Translations under genes and position numbers: made by a program | The notes under the pieces: model-generated | Told to the model about the DNA's origin: nothing | The model's database searches: none | What the model saw: the letters and a program-made list of their open reading frames with translations, nothing else | Shown here: positions 24,931-36,620 of the stretch, piece after piece | How positions within the stretch are numbered: position 1 is the first letter of the stretch | Layout of the letters: each line of letters begins with the position of its first letter | NCBI GenBank assembly: GCA_012656075.1 | Contig: JAAKBF010000010.1 | Coordinates: 248,001 to 312,000, forward strand | Direction: 5' to 3' | Length of the DNA stretch: 64,000 bases | From: Phytophthora hibernalis | Lineage: Eukaryota > Oomycota > Peronosporomycetes > Peronosporales > Peronosporaceae

Positions 24931-25755
24931 GAACTACCGGCAGGGCTGTTTTGTGCTTTGGGTACCTCAAAGGGGACCATGGTCATTTCTGTGCTACAAA
25001 GGATCTAAATTTCGTACCCATATCCGAACGTCAACGCACGAAGCGCGCCACTGCAGCATCGTGCATCCCGAGTACTTGTCGGCTACATTTTGCATCTGCA
25101 CGAAAGTGTGCACAAAACGCATTACATGTCTGTTTAGAGACATCCCTGTTGACGTGTGAGAACTATAGTTTTCTTGAACTCTATCTTCCGAAAACTAGGT
25201 GCATTGTCAATGCACCTATTAATAGTGCTGAATGCAGCATTGAGCTCGCCATCGAAGTGGGTTCAGCTCGTCTGAAGCCCCAGGCATCGGTGACTCACCG
25301 AATAGAAGGCAGCAGCTTCACAAGCTGTTGGTTCTCCTTGTGCAGCAGAAAAATTATCGCCCTGGCGAAAATCTCCCAGCCCCTTGATCAGCATCGACGC
25401 ACAAAAAGCTGACAGAGTTAGGCTACCGCCCCTTTGGTGTTGCCCGAAGGCAGCGAGTAAACACCCGTGATAAAGGATTTCAACAGCATCGACAGCATGC
25501 ACGCATGTTTGTCATTCTCCGATGTTGTCATTGCCTTAGCTAACCGTTGAATTGAACGGACCGCGTGCACTTTGAAGGCATCCGTCATAATGTAAAGTTA
25601 CGAAAGTCTTCTGCGCGATGAGCGTTGCATCGAAGGCGTACAGATAACTGTACAGATAAGCGTAGCACAAAAAGCTCGCAGGAGGTCTCATCTTCACTAT
25701 CTTGAACATTTTTATTCGCTTCAGTAATGGGCCGGCTCAAATGGGTAATGCTCCT
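24931..25755. other. Intergenic spacer with a short palindrome
   Basis: No supported gene. A perfect 11-bp-arm inverted repeat with a one-base loop (TAGGTGCATTG, T, then its complement) lies at 25196-25218, downstream of the arrestin gene. Its role is unknown; a transcript 3'-end hairpin is possible. Confidence 0.35.
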
Positions 25756-26022
25756 TCAAACTCGACAGGCGAGGCAGCAACAGATAGCCGCCTGTCTCTC
25801 CGATACGAGTACTTGATTTTCAGGAATAGCTACTAGTGGAAACGGGTCGGTCGCCATGTCTGTCTGACACCATACCTGCCCTGCGATAGATCGCACTCTC
25901 GGATGGCAAGCATTGCGACGCTGGGTGGAAGAATGCAGCTCAGCGAAGCTGGCTTCGGGCGTAGCCGCCATAACCGCAACAAATACGAATACAAAATTGA
26001 GAACTACCAAATACAGATCCAC
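25756..26022 (-). CDS. Putative small secreted protein, left arm of inverted repeat
   Basis: An 88-codon minus-strand frame starts in the left inverted-repeat arm. Residues 1-20 form a strongly hydrophobic signal peptide (MDLYLVV..VFVAVMAA), with a likely cleavage after A-A-T. The predicted mature part of about 67 residues contains 5-6 cysteines, including a CCC run near the end, but no RxLR or EER motif. The same signal peptide is encoded by the right arm at 27493 before an unrelated mature part. The last third overlaps a dispersed repeat also seen at 49.26-49.39 kb. It could be an effector candidate or a chance fusion of a duplicated promoter and signal region to repeat DNA. Confidence 0.35.
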   Translation of the reverse strand: MDLYLVVLNFVFVFVAVMAATPEASFAELHSSTQRRNACHPRVRSIAGQVWCQTDMATDPFPLVAIPENQVLVSERQAAICCCLACRV

Positions 26023-26197
26023 GGCGAGGGCGTGGACGCTGTCGTCGATTGCGCCGGTAAATCGCCAGTATTGTAGCTTTTACAGTTATTAATAGTTTTT
26101 CCAGCGCTGCCAACCGAAGCTTCCTGGCGCAGTAAAAACTTTACAAGAAGTAAAACTTTCACTTCAACGAGGGTGTTTCTTTCCAGATCCCTCAAAA
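25954..26197 (-). repeat. Inverted repeat, left arm (about 244 bp)
   Basis: This arm is the reverse complement of 27317-27561 with only a few differences (for example CTTCCTGG against CTTCCCTGG). The arms are separated by about 1.1 kb. Similarity stops sharply at GCCCGAA on the outer side and at TTTTGAGGG on the inner side. Confidence 0.9.
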
Positions 26198-26418
26198 CTA
26201 ATGCCGTGCTGTGCACGGAGAAGCTCTGGATTTGGTTTTCAAGATCCTTCGTGTGACTAAGAAGGACTGGTCACCTTGCCGAGGATAACGCAGTAACCCC
26301 AGTGCCTTTCGTGGCTTGAACAGCACCAGGTTATCACAAGCGCGCTTGTCGAAGCTCTCGAACGAGAGTAGCGACTGCTGGTCACCCATGAAGTAGTTCA
26401 ACTGACAAATATAATGGA

Positions 26419-26559
26419 ATGACCAATTTCTACGAGGCCTTCAGCAAGAATCTGAAACTGGGCATCCACGAGGATTCGACAAACCGCACGAAGATAACCA
26501 AGCTCCTGAGCTACCAGTCCACCAAGTTTGACGAGGAGATGACGTTACTGGCTACGTAA
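26419..26559 (+). pseudogene. Hsp90 fragment
   Basis: Forty-six codons encode a stretch with FYEAFSKNLKLGIHEDS and a QSTK block, the highly conserved segment of the Hsp90 middle domain that precedes the C-terminal domain. There is no Hsp90 sequence on either side and a stop follows at 26557. It is a short gene piece trapped between the arms of the inverted repeat. Confidence 0.85.
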
Positions 26560-27316
26560 TCTACGTAGCTCTGTCACCGCTGTAAAAGCAATTTCATGCT
26601 GCTCGTTGTGACGAGCATGTTCAATTTGCTGCATCAGCGACATAATGCCTAAGATAGCCACAGTATGAGACGCAAAAATCATTACACGCAGTTAACACAG
26701 CTGCACCTTTCATTGAGTGCCTGCGGTCGGTGGCTTCTTTTCTTGCTTGGCTTCCCTAATTCGAAGTGACCGCAACCGACGCGGCCCCGCAATGGTCCCG
26801 AGGTTTTTCAGGAACGTCTTTAGATTCAACGTTCAGTCCCATAAATGCGAAATAATGAACGACTACTTCCTTGCTTAATTCTATACTACGAGGCGCAACG
26901 TCGCATTCGCCACTAAAGTGTTGTAGCTGTATGCGAGGTATTTAGCGCAAATCTCATTGCGTTACCGTTATGTAGCTTCCTGTTCTTCATGTAGTTGCTG
27001 TTGCTGCTTCGAAGTTTATTTAGCTTTATGTGATTCATGCAGTTGTTGTTGCTGCTTCGATGTGTATTTTACTGCGTGCATCGAAAACTACGATCAAAAG
27101 AGCGTTTGATGAAGTTCAATTCATATACCTGTAACCTTAGTGTTTTATGTTTTTCCTATTTCCTATAGAAGCCTTTTGATAATATAAAAGACGCGACTTG
27201 ATGTCGTTCGCCTGTCGTGGTGGAGCTTTTGGTCTTTGTTGGTCTTGTATCGTCAAGGTGGCAAGATAATCTTGCATTGGGTCAGAACCCACTTCAACTG
27301 GGGTGATATTTCTAAT
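26560..27316. other. AT-rich spacer inside the inverted repeat
   Basis: No gene is visible. Two imperfect copies of a roughly 50-bp motif with GTTGTTGCTGCTTCGA lie at 26990-27065. A TATAAAAG box lies at 27183. The stretch just before the right arm (27260-27310) has an LTR/primer-binding look but no partner copy. Confidence 0.35.
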
Positions 27317-27561
27317 TTTTGAGGGATCTGGAAAGAAACACCCTCGTTGAAGTGAAAGTTTTACTTCTTGTAAAGTTTTTACTGCGCCAGGGAAGCTTCG
27401 GTTGGCAGCGCTGGAAAAACTATTAATAACTGTAAAAGCTACAATACTGGTGATTTACCGGCGCAATCGACGACAGCGTCCACGCCCTCGCCGTGGATCT
27501 GTATTTGGTAGTTCTCAATTTTGTATTCGTATTTGTTGCGGTTATGGCGGCTACGCCCGAA
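27317..27561 (+). repeat. Inverted repeat, right arm (about 245 bp)
   Basis: Reverse complement of 25954-26197. It contains the upstream sequence and first 23 codons of the secreted frame beginning at 27493. Confidence 0.9.
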
Positions 27562-27702
27562 CCTAGACGCAGTTCGACACTAGCGAAAATCCACGAGACT
27601 CGACAATACAACCTGCTGCAGCCCAAAACGACTCCTGATGCTGCAGACTTGTATACTTATAGTATACGCGTAGTGAGACAGGTACTTACAGTGCACGCGT
27701 AG
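27493..27702 (+). CDS. Putative small secreted protein, right arm of inverted repeat
   Basis: A 69-codon frame whose first 23 residues are identical to those of the minus-strand frame at 26022. Past the end of the repeat arm the mature part is different (basic, Thr-rich, no cysteines). Signal peptide residues 1-20; no RxLR/EER visible. Whether it is expressed is unknown. Confidence 0.3.
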   Translation: MDLYLVVLNFVFVFVAVMAATPEPRRSSTLAKIHETRQYNLLQPKTTPDAADLYTYSIRVVRQVLTVHA

Positions 27703-27892
27703 TGAGACAGGGCATTGGGGCAAAGACACAGATTTTGGCACGACAGCCTTGAGGGTGAGCGGAAATTTGAAAGTGAGTTGTAGCTGCGGACTCAGGGTAG
27801 TCTGCGAGATGATTGGACGCTGGGGCTCCACTGCCATCGGTGGCTGTTGTGGCATCTGCTGGTTCTCCCCGAAAACGCGTTTTCCGTACCTT

Positions 27893-28003
27893 TTAGACTG
27901 CGATTCGCGTAGAAAATCGGGCGGATTGAATAGCGCTTTCAGCTCGAGCGTGGGAGACACCAGCGAAAGTGACTAGCAGCAACGCCAAAAAACTAAGCTT
28001 CAT
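27893..28003 (-). pseudogene. Secreted effector-like relic 1 (signal peptide and start of mature region)
   Basis: The minus-strand frame of 36 codons begins MKLSFLALLLVTFAG, a typical oomycete signal peptide ending A-R-A. It is preceded by the same CCCCGCAAAGAAAAAC leader as the copies at 28142 and 49720. The frame ends early at 27893. In another frame, a longer open stretch of 126 codons (27580-27960) carries an FLRE near its start, so a frameshift near the signal-peptide end is possible. No function can be assigned. Confidence 0.45.
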
Positions 28004-28058
28004 GTTTTTCTTTGCGGGGCGACTCGCGAAGAAACTCGGGCGGATTGAATCGGTCTTC

Positions 28059-28142
28059 TCAAGTTGAGAATCTCAACACGGCTTTCAGCTCGAGCGAGAG
28101 AGAAACCAGCGAATGTGACGCCAATAAAAAACTAAGCTTCAT
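28059..28142 (-). pseudogene. Secreted effector-like relic 2
   Basis: The frame starts MKLSFLLA on the minus strand and stops after 27 codons. Relative to the relics at 28003 and 49720, bases are missing inside the signal peptide, which moves the rest out of frame. The upstream 130 bases (28143-28272) closely match the upstream of the relic at 49720, so the promoter region was duplicated with it. Confidence 0.45.
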
Positions 28143-28399
28143 GTTTTTCTTTGCGGGGTGAGAAATGGGGGTTTCCGTGCCCTGCTGATTTGAAGCGAAT
28201 TGCGAACTGAACGCCAAGCTTATTCCTGCATTTGTAGATGCTATGATTCCGACAATTCGAGAGTACACATGAATGTGCTATTTTAATACGTATCTTCTCG
28301 ATTGATTGTTTGATGATTGCGAACTCGCAATTTTGTATTTGCCTTTGTAGTTTTCTCGGTCGAGGTGGCTACGTCCGCGGCCTGTGCTGCATCCTTCCA

Positions 28400-28560
28400 T
28401 CCAAAGTCGCAACACTTGTCATCCGCAGAGTGCAGATAAAACGATACACGTCAGATAGGTATGGGTTGCTGCCTCGCCTGTCGATTTTGAGTGAGATAGA
28501 CCACACATTCTCGGAGTCGCACTGTGTTCATCATATCCTGTCTCCAAACTCTGGAGTTTA
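28400..28560 (-). repeat. Dispersed repeat, inverted copy of 49.19-49.38 kb
   Basis: The reverse complement of this stretch matches the sequence around 49190-49390 (shared blocks include GGAGACAGGATA and AATCGACAGGCGAGGCAGCAA). A third partial copy lies at 25756-25880. All three sit beside secreted-protein frames or effector relics. Confidence 0.7.
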
Positions 28561-28689
28561 AAGTCCGGAGAACGGTTGACGCGGTCCAAATATATCACCA
28601 GTCCGACCAATGGCGATGCAGAAGTTGGGGAATTCGATTCACCGCATATCCCTGCGCAGTAAAAAACTTTACATGTAAGCTTAATTTTA

Positions 28690-28880
28690 TTCAACGATTT
28701 CACTCAAAAGACACTCCAGAAAAACGTTAATAACGATTTCACACAGGAAAGAGAACGCCAGTACTCAGGAAAGAGAACTCCTGTAAAACATTAATAACGA
28801 TAACACTGGAAAGAGAACTCCAGTAAAAACGCTAATAACGATTTCACACATGAAAGAGAACTTCAGTAAAAAACGCTAGG
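28690..28880 (+). repeat. Minisatellite, about 4 units of roughly 45 bp
   Basis: Repeated blocks of ACGATTTCACAC, GAAAGAGAAC, CCAGTAAAA and CGTTAATA occur in the same order about four times with small indels. It is a local tandem array next to the broken Sfi1-like fragment. Confidence 0.75.
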
Positions 28881-29105
28881 CTGAGTCTCCCGTCCAGTTT
28901 TCCCAGATTTGTGGATAGTGAATAGGTTTACTCAGATGCAGGTACCTCCAGTTCTCGCCCAGTTTTCATTAAGGTTTTTGGTTTTCGAGCAAAATCGACG
29001 ATATAAAATACAATCCAAATATTACACAGGTATTGATGACCTGGAATAGTCATGTGCGCGCTACATGAGCAAAAGTCGAAGTGACGGAGAAAGTGCTTTG
29101 TCGGC

Positions 29106-30440
29106 ATGCAACATTGCACCACAGGTTTGTCATCTTCAGCGAGAATTTTGTCAAGGTTCAGCTCCTCTCCAAACGTGTCCGTAACCATTTGCAGCAGTTC
29201 TCGCATAACCTCGTCAAGAGGGAATTCGTCGAGCTTGACAAGTGCCAACGTATTTTGAAGAGAAAGGACGAACCGGTGGAGTGTGTTCTTTGAGGTTGAG
29301 TTCGCAAGGGCTAGCTCCGTCTTGTTGCGTTGCAGATCCTCTTTTTCGGTTTGAAGTTCCACAACGTGCTGCTCAGATTGTTCGCTTCAACTGTGGCTTC
29401 CAGCTCCATTTTCTGATTGAGAAGTCTCTCAATACGCAGTTTGTCCTGCGCTCGCATTCCCGTGACCTGCTTTTCAGCTGTCAACAGATTGCACTTCGCT
29501 TCAAGCACACCAGTCTGGACCCTCTCCTCGTCAATTTGTGCTGTCAATCGGAGAATATCCTGCTGGTGCTTAACACTGTGCTCCACTTCGAGTTCATATT
29601 GCTCCTTCGTCGTCTGCAGTCGTGCCTCTAAATGACCCTGTTTGCGTTGGTTTTCAAGGAGCTCCTTGTCAACCTGCACTTTCAGTTCTTGTAGTTATCC
29701 AATCTCGACCTGAATCTTCTCTATTTGCTCTTGCAAGGCCTGCTTTTCATCGATCACTTTGTCCTTTTCCATCCCCAGAACTACAGCATCTAGTTTCAGC
29801 TGGTCGTTAGTTGCTCGGAGTGCCTGGTTCATGAACAACGTTTCGTGCATTCTCCTGGCATAGTTTGCTTTCTCTCCTTCGACGCGTTCCAATTGAGCGG
29901 ATAACTTGCGAATCTCCTCGTCCAGCGCAAATCGTTCTGAGAACGCATTTAGGCGTTCTGAGTTTGCTACTTCATAGTCCCGCCGAGCTTCGTCGAGTAA
30001 GTCGTTCAGCTTCTTCTCCTCGTCTTCATGAACTAGAACTTCCATATTACGCAGGCGCATTTGCTCAGGTTGAGCTGCAATTTGTACTGTAGTTTTTGTT
30101 CGCCAACTACCAGGTATGAAAGAGAAACAGAGAATTGAGTTAGTACAAGTTCCCCACTAACCTTGAGATTTGACTCCGTTGTATCCCAAGTGCAAATTCA
30201 CCCATTTTTCCGCGACGACAGTCATAACGCCTTTCGAGCTTGGACTGAAAGATGACGTTCGGTCAGAAATTGCCACGGACGCATCATTGACGATTTTGGT
30301 CCCGTCGGGCTGCTGTTGCCTTGGTGTTTGGTATTCAAAGCTTTATTTGTCACCGCTGCGGGCCTCTCGTTTTTTCGTGCGATTTCACTCTCAGCTGGAG
30401 GGGTCACAACAGCTAGCCAGCAGCCTAGGATCTGTGAATC
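29106..30440 (-). pseudogene. Inverted 5'/middle fragment of the duplicated Sfi1-like gene
   Basis: On the minus strand this matches 3365-5711 of the gene at 0-7.5 kb at high identity, including coiled-coil blocks such as KVQVDKELLENQ. Two internal deletions remove the equivalents of about 3618-4157 and 4970-5450, and a G-to-T change puts a stop before the QVDKELLE block. The match ends abruptly at the equivalent of 5711 (GACAAACCTGTGG), exactly where the other half at 38221 begins. It has no start region and is not expected to be functional. Confidence 0.9.
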
Positions 30441-31119
30441 GTCATAGACAAAGCTCAAGTTGTTAGACTAAACTATTTTTGTTTGGGTAAACCGTCAAAC
30501 GATATTGAGTCAATTTGCACGGTGTTTGTGGACGCTTTGGGATTTTACTATACCTCATAATATCATTATGGATACAACACGTATTAATTCGAAGTACAAC
30601 CAAGATTGAGATCTATGAGTAACATCCGAGGATATTACTAGCTGTGCTGCTCGCTTTGGATGTCATCTAACATCGTTATCTCTCCATGTAAAACAGAACT
30701 TCAGTAGTAAACACTACGTACGTCCTTGATTCTGACTTATTATTGGTACAGCTCAGTCACCATTAGAGTTGTACTTCAGTGGAAGGGGAACAGGGATCTG
30801 CAACGAGTGGGAAGTACTTCGAAGTATCGGTTGCTATCACTGCGGGGGTCTGGTGTCTTCCACCGAATTTGCTGACCACAAGAATTATTCTTTGCCGCAG
30901 GGACGTTTGCTATACGAAGCCTCCCAACAGCTACTACGTAGTAGTACTAAATAATGGTTTCATTTTTATGTAAACACGGCTTCGAGCTGTGGTTGGGAAT
31001 TCATGTTGATATTAGCTGCACGAGGAAAGAAAATGAAAATACCCCTAGTACTAGGACTCATGGCTAGCTGAAGTAATCGTCTGCGTCGGCGAACAGCTCA
31101 AAGCAATCCGGACGAAATA
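30441..31119. other. Spacer downstream of polycystin copy A, duplicated at 50.49-50.77 kb
   Basis: No gene is visible. From about 30650 to 30870 the sequence aligns in the same orientation with 50489-50720 (shared GCTCGCTTTGGATGTC, TGGTACAGCTCAGT, AGTATCGGTTGCT). Both lie downstream of a polycystin copy, so the duplicated unit includes gene and 3' flank. Confidence 0.6.
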
Positions 31120-33333
31120 TTATTTTGAATAACAACGAACGTCTATGTTGGGCTGCTCGATCAATAAATCCAGCTTCTGCTGGAGGGTGTCCATGCAAAT
31201 GATCAGATTGTCCACGTCAGGCCTTCCAACTCCATTTGCAGACAAGCGACGGCTGGATTTTTGTGCTGGTGAGTAGCTGAAGTTCTCTTGAATACCCCCT
31301 CCTGGACTTTGAACTGACCGAATGTTCTCCAGCTTTAAGGGTAATGCAATAGGTTCATCCTTATCCGCAGTTTTTTCAACTAGCTCGTGACACGATTGTT
31401 GCTGTTTCCCTGCTGCGATATGCGTCAGTGTAACCTCGCACTCCTCCGTTGTACATGTATCCACCGGAAACAATTCCTTTAAAGTAATCGCCGTGATAAG
31501 TGTTTTATCAGTCCAGTCGACAGATGGATCACCACATCGTGGTGCAGCTAGGAGCCTAGCGTCCAATACAGCTCGGAGCCTAGCGTCCAATATAGCTGGT
31601 CGGATTCTCCCCAGAACACAACGTAGTGTCGACTGTTCTCATGGCGACAGCAAGGAATCCATAGCAGGTCATTCACTCTTGAAAGCCACTCCCGGGATAC
31701 ATTGTCGGCCACACGGAGAAACGTCCAGCGTTGGTCCTCATCTTTCTTGGGTTTCTCTTCTTGGTAGGCATCGACGACAATGGCAAGTACAATGTTCAAG
31801 ACCACAAAAGTCTCTATCGCCATGTACGCCCAGTAGTAGACAACCGAGTAGTCGATGTCCTTAATGCTGTCAAAGTCAAAATTGCCATAGGTCATGTTAA
31901 TACAGGTCTTCATTGCGCTTAAGAACGACGAGAAGTCCTGGACACGATCGCCAAACAGCACTGCGCCTGCAATAGCAAACGCTACGAACACGACGGTACA
32001 GACCAGTGAAAAGGCCCAGACATAACGAAGGGCAGTCACCATTGTTCGCGTCAGTACACCCAGCGAAACATGGGTTCGACAAGTGTAGAGAATTCGCAGC
32101 CCCAGCACGAAGATCTCTCCAGCAGCAAAAGTCTCAACAAGACTGTTAGACTGGCGATCAACCGAAACGAATGCGTTACCGATTTCAGTGTATCACTCAT
32201 GCCTCCATCGGTTAGTCCACCTTCTCCGAGACTGATCAGTTTGCGTCTGAAGTCGGAATTCATCGTGACAGCCTGCGTGATAAGGACGGTGATGTAGAAC
32301 AAACAGACCATTGGTCCTTCGAAAGCGTTGATCACCACCCACCCGCCACGGTCTTGAACCCATTTCGCAATAGTCTTTATAAATTCCAGCCATTGACGCA
32401 GTGTACTTAACCGCCCGGTACTCTCTGAAGAGTGTTATTCCATACGAAATGATCCGATGAAGCCAACTCGCAGAAAAGAGAATCCACGACAAGAACCACA
32501 TAACTACAACAACATCCAGCACGATTGTAGTAGTAGACGGGTATTGATCCAACAGTGTTGATGTCGTCGATGCGCTAGGCTCAACGTATCCCCCGTCGTT
32601 AAAATCAAGCTGCAGCTTTGTGACGGCTGCCCCGAAAGCTGTCCGTTGAGCGTGATAACAGTGATAACCAGTTGCTGTGTGGACGAATTGAGCCATTTTC
32701 CGCTGTATTTCTTCTCCGTGAGTAGTGTGGTGGCATCAGATATGTTAGTGTCAAAACTGATGAGAAGTTTGTCCGTGGTTGTCCTTGATGAGTCGTAGCA
32801 AGTCGAGTAGATGCCACCGATAAACTCCGATGTATCACATTCTCCCGACTCCATATACGTCACTTCAAAATGAACACCGCCCAGTACTTTGTTGAACGTA
32901 GCGATTCGTCCCCATTGGGTTTCCGGTAGAGCAGCTCCGTTGTAGTCTGCCGTGACGAAGGCCTGAGTGACGAAAGTGTCGTTGAGCCAGTCGAAAATGT
33001 CGGGGATGGTTTCAATGTTGTAGTATTTGACGGGGACTCGTCCGTGATGGAATCACCTCCTACCGTTGCGAGCGCCGAGAAAACCCCGTAGTGTTGGTGG
33101 TACATGGTGGCGGTTGGAATGTGCAGGAAGATCGCAGCGGCAAAGATGCCGAATGAGGTTATAGCGAGGATAATTTGCCTCATTTCCATTGCATGCTTCT
33201 TGTCGTGCTGTAGTACGCCGAGTGCCACCTCAACTGAAATCCCCAATGAATCGTCTTCACTTGCTTGGTATTTGCCAGCGCGTTCACCTGTATCCCAGGG
33301 ATTGGGCGTCTGAGCGAGATTGTTATCTGCCAT
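31120..33333 (-). CDS. Polycystin (PKD2/TRPP)-like cation channel, copy A (frame-shifted)
   Basis: The chosen start is the Met at 33333 (MADNN). A hydrophobic S1 (about residues 60-80) ends in HIPTATMY. A large extracellular TOP-like domain follows with a FDWLNDTF block and YSTCYDSS. Then come S2-S5, a pore region (LFGDRVQDFSSFLSAM) and S6 (VVLNIVLAIVVDAYQEEK), then a cytosolic tail with a short coiled coil (about 31160-31200). One-base losses break it at G4 33032-33035, near 32630 and at A4 32127-32130; the shift near 32400 is unresolved. A 24-bp tandem duplication at 31551-31600 disrupts the tail. Polycystins conduct cations and often sit on cilia. A zoospore flagellum role is inferred. Confidence 0.8.
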
Positions 33334-33823
33334 GTTGGCTTGGCGAACAGCAGATGGTGGTCGAACTTGGCACTTGGATATCGAATTGTAAAGTGAGACT
33401 CGCAAGCGTTCGACTCCATGTGGCTTGGGTTCAAGCGTCGAACCTCGACAAGACAGGTTCATCATCAGAAGCAAGCATCGCGATGAGTACAACTGGAGCG
33501 CCAGCTGACTCAGCTCCGAACCGAGAGTCATTTCTGGTACCGTTTGATGGGATAATACATGGATCTGGCCACAATACTGCCTACAAGTGTGACGAAGCCC
33601 GCATGATTCTATAAAACACGACCAAACTTCTTGCGTTCTCCTGTACTGTTGAGGCTACTCCCCGTTCCATGTAGGCAGCACTACCGACCATTTGCGATCC
33701 TCCCAGTGATGAACACACTATTAACTAAAGGAATTCGCGATGTCTAATTTGAAAGAAAAAAAGTAAAAGTTTTTAGTTAATAGCCGTTTTCGCCGTGGCT
33801 CGCGTCCAGTTGTCTTCGAGCAT
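33334..33823. other. 5' flank of polycystin copy A
   Basis: The first 200 bases resemble the flank upstream of copy D (53100-53250), including a CAAGACAGGTTCATCA-like block that is also upstream of copy C. So upstream regions are shared within the channel family. No other gene is supported. Confidence 0.4.
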
Positions 33824-33832
33824 GTATCAAAC

Positions 33833-36620
33833 ATGTATGGGCCCAGGTATCGAACAGGTATTAAAATTACCGTTTTCAAAACGAATTTTATTTTTCTTTC
33901 GTCTGCCAGCCACTCATCGGGGAGACCAGTGGCCACGCGGCAGTTCCCGAGCGATCAGCACGCCGTGAAGCCGGACGAAGCCGACGGAGACGACACCACT
34001 ATGACGCGCACCCACAACACGGGCCACATCAAGCAGCGGATGGCGGAGCAGGCGATCAGAGAGGAAGAGGCTCGCGCGGCGGCAAGTGCGTCTGAAGCGG
34101 CCGCTGTCCAACGAAGCAGAGAAGCTGAAGCCGCGGCAGCAGCCGCTCGCCGTGCGACCGTTGGACAGGCTCGCACTCGACCGAAAAGCGGCTGCTTTGC
34201 AGCGGCTTCGCGAGGGCGTGCCAGTCAGTTTGGCAGTGGAGACGACGGGATGCATGCTGAGGAGGAGGGCGACGGTGCTGATGTCGAGAAAAAAGAAGAT
34301 AAGCGTGAAGAAGTCTGCGGGGAAGATGAAGGTGTTGCTGCAGCGGAGTCGGAATGCGAAGGTAGTGGATCTTCACGGCACCAACGGCAGAAGCGTACAG
34401 TCAAAGAGGTGGATGAGGACATGTTAATCGCCGTCCCGCCGTTTCATCAGCACCACAGGACATGGGCGGAGTTTGAGCAGGGGCTGAAGAAGTACATGAC
34501 GGAGACGCGGCAAGTGCTCATTGTGAAAGAGGTGATCAACGTTGCTAGACACAACGCAACACTGAAGAAGCAGATCCAGTACCAAGGCGTGCCCGAGCAG
34601 GAGATTCCATTGGTGCCGAGCGCCATGGAACCGTACCAGCGCAAGTACATATGTGCTCACGGATGGCCCGCCCGCGAAAAATCGTCAGGCAAGCGCACGT
34701 CGCACAACCTTCGTCGGATTGAGTGCCCCTTCCAGATGCTAGCTCAGGTGACGCAGATGGATGATGGCTCGTGGGGACTCGTGGTTAAGCGCGAAATGTA
34801 CTCGCACAACCACCAGATATCTCCAAGGATTTACCAGCACTACCCAGGTATCCGCCAGGTTTCACAACAATCTCCGTTGGTGTCGGGTGTCCAGCTATTG
34901 ATGCAAGCGCAAGCGGGGGCCTCAAGCATTTACGAGTACATCCGCGAGAACTCGGACCACCATGTGACGATGAAGGACACGTCCACAATTTGGTGAGTCA
35001 TTGATGTGTTGCTGTATTTGATTCTGGGATAACAGGTCTAACTAACTATGTCGTGTTTGAATTCATGCGTAGATGTCCAGCTGTCAGATGACGATGCCGT
35101 TGCCGAGACGATCGTCAACTTCAATTTGGAGTCTTCGGGGAAAGTGTCGTCTGTTCACCAGAGCGCCCGTGGGAACACCGGTGTGATCTCGATTACGACT
35201 GGACATATGCGATCGATTGTTGACAGTTTCCCGAAATCCTCCAAATGGACTGCATTCACAAGACGAACAAGTGAGTTATTATTTGTTGGCCATGTATTTT
35301 CCAAGTATTATCCGTTTCATATCCACGTATTGACCAGTCCTCTTTGCTTAGATACAATTACCAGCTACAATCCATGGTTGCGATGGATCAGTTTGGCCAC
35401 GGCCAACCCGTGCAGTACTCTTTGCTAGAGACGAACGCCGATTGGCATATGGCCAAGTGTTTGGACCATTTCAAGCGTGCGAACGAGCACTGGCGCTCCG
35501 TTCGGATCGTGGACAAGGACAAGCGTGAGGTGGATGTCGTACGTCAGAAGCTGCCGGAGGCTCGTGTGCTGTGCAAGTCAAGCAAGTACGGAGCGTATCC
35601 AGCTGATGTGCTGATCCAAATGAAGCATACAATCACGATCATGACCTACGCGAGGACTGAAGCAGACTAGAGACGCATCGCGCGGAGTTCAAGAGCCTCT
35701 CGTTGCGAGAAGGAATGCAAGAACTGTGGGATTTTTCGAGAAGAACTGGAACGCTGAAAAGAGATGTGGGTGATGGCGTACCGGATTGACTTGCCCCACT
35801 TCAAGAACCACACAAACAACCGTGTGGAGAGCCTGTTCAGCAAAGTGAAGCAGCATTTGAAGGGACATCTGACCATGCACTCAAGCTTGGAAGCTCTCCT
35901 GGCATTTCATCGACGCAATGAATAAGAATGCTACGCGAAGGTTGAGATGCCCGGTACGCTGAGGGATACCATATACTCCGAGGAGATGAACATCGTTCTT
36001 GGTATGACGATACGGTGGATGGCCGCCGCCATCAAGACCCAGTACGATGTTGCCGTGGACCCGGATACTGCGGACGCATACACGTTTGTCGACAACGGAG
36101 ATGCAGTGACCGTCCGAAGAAGTGTTCGCGAGTACATGCTGCAGAAGGAGAGATGGGAGTGCGACTGCGAGTTTGCACAGACCATGAAGCTTCCGTGCCG
36201 ACACGCGATGGTGTTCAAGAAGAGAGGTGACAGTCCATTTGTCATTCCGTTTGCTGCGATCGCACCCAGGTATGTCCAGGTTTTTAGCACGTATCTATTC
36301 AATCACCCAGGGTTACCCAGGTATTGACCATGAATATTGTGCTTCTTGACCGCCGTGTGTCATCTAGGTGGTACGTACAGAGTCGATTGTCTACGCAGGG
36401 TCTTTCAGAGGTGGCGAAGCCGTTCGTCGCCAATATCTTCGAGCCTGACACGCCTGTAACTACCAGAACGCAAACGGAGCAGGAGAAGTATCGGCGTGCG
36501 CAGCAAGCGTTCGAGCGTATCAGTGGAGAGCTAGCCCAGTTCAATGATAAAGCATTCGACAATGCTATGAACCAATTCGACGAATGGTGGTATAATCTAC
36601 GCCAAGCGCAGACCACGATA
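33833..36620 (+). pseudogene. MULE transposase with FAR1-like and SWIM zinc fingers
   Basis: The N-terminal part is acidic and Ala-rich. A FAR1/GCM-like module follows (about 34650-34830), with CPFQM and SHNHQIS. Candidate introns are near 34995-35073, 35271-35351 and 36269-36367. The core shows MDQFGHGQPVQYS (35376-35414), VDKDKREVD, and after a frameshift HTNNRVESLF (35810-35840). The SWIM finger is C-D-C..C-R-H (36162-36203, pattern CxCx(n)CxH). An in-frame TAA at 35923 and shifts near 35667 and 35730 break it. The family catalyses cut-and-paste transposition. Confidence 0.8.

Noticed and set aside
26198..26401. A 67-codon minus-strand frame inside the inverted-repeat unit
   Set aside because: No signal peptide, no domain and no paralogue in the window; length is within chance expectation.
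28928..29115. Read-through extension of the inverted Sfi1-like fragment
   Set aside because: The frame stays open past the break for about 60 codons but has no similarity to the parent; treated as chance.
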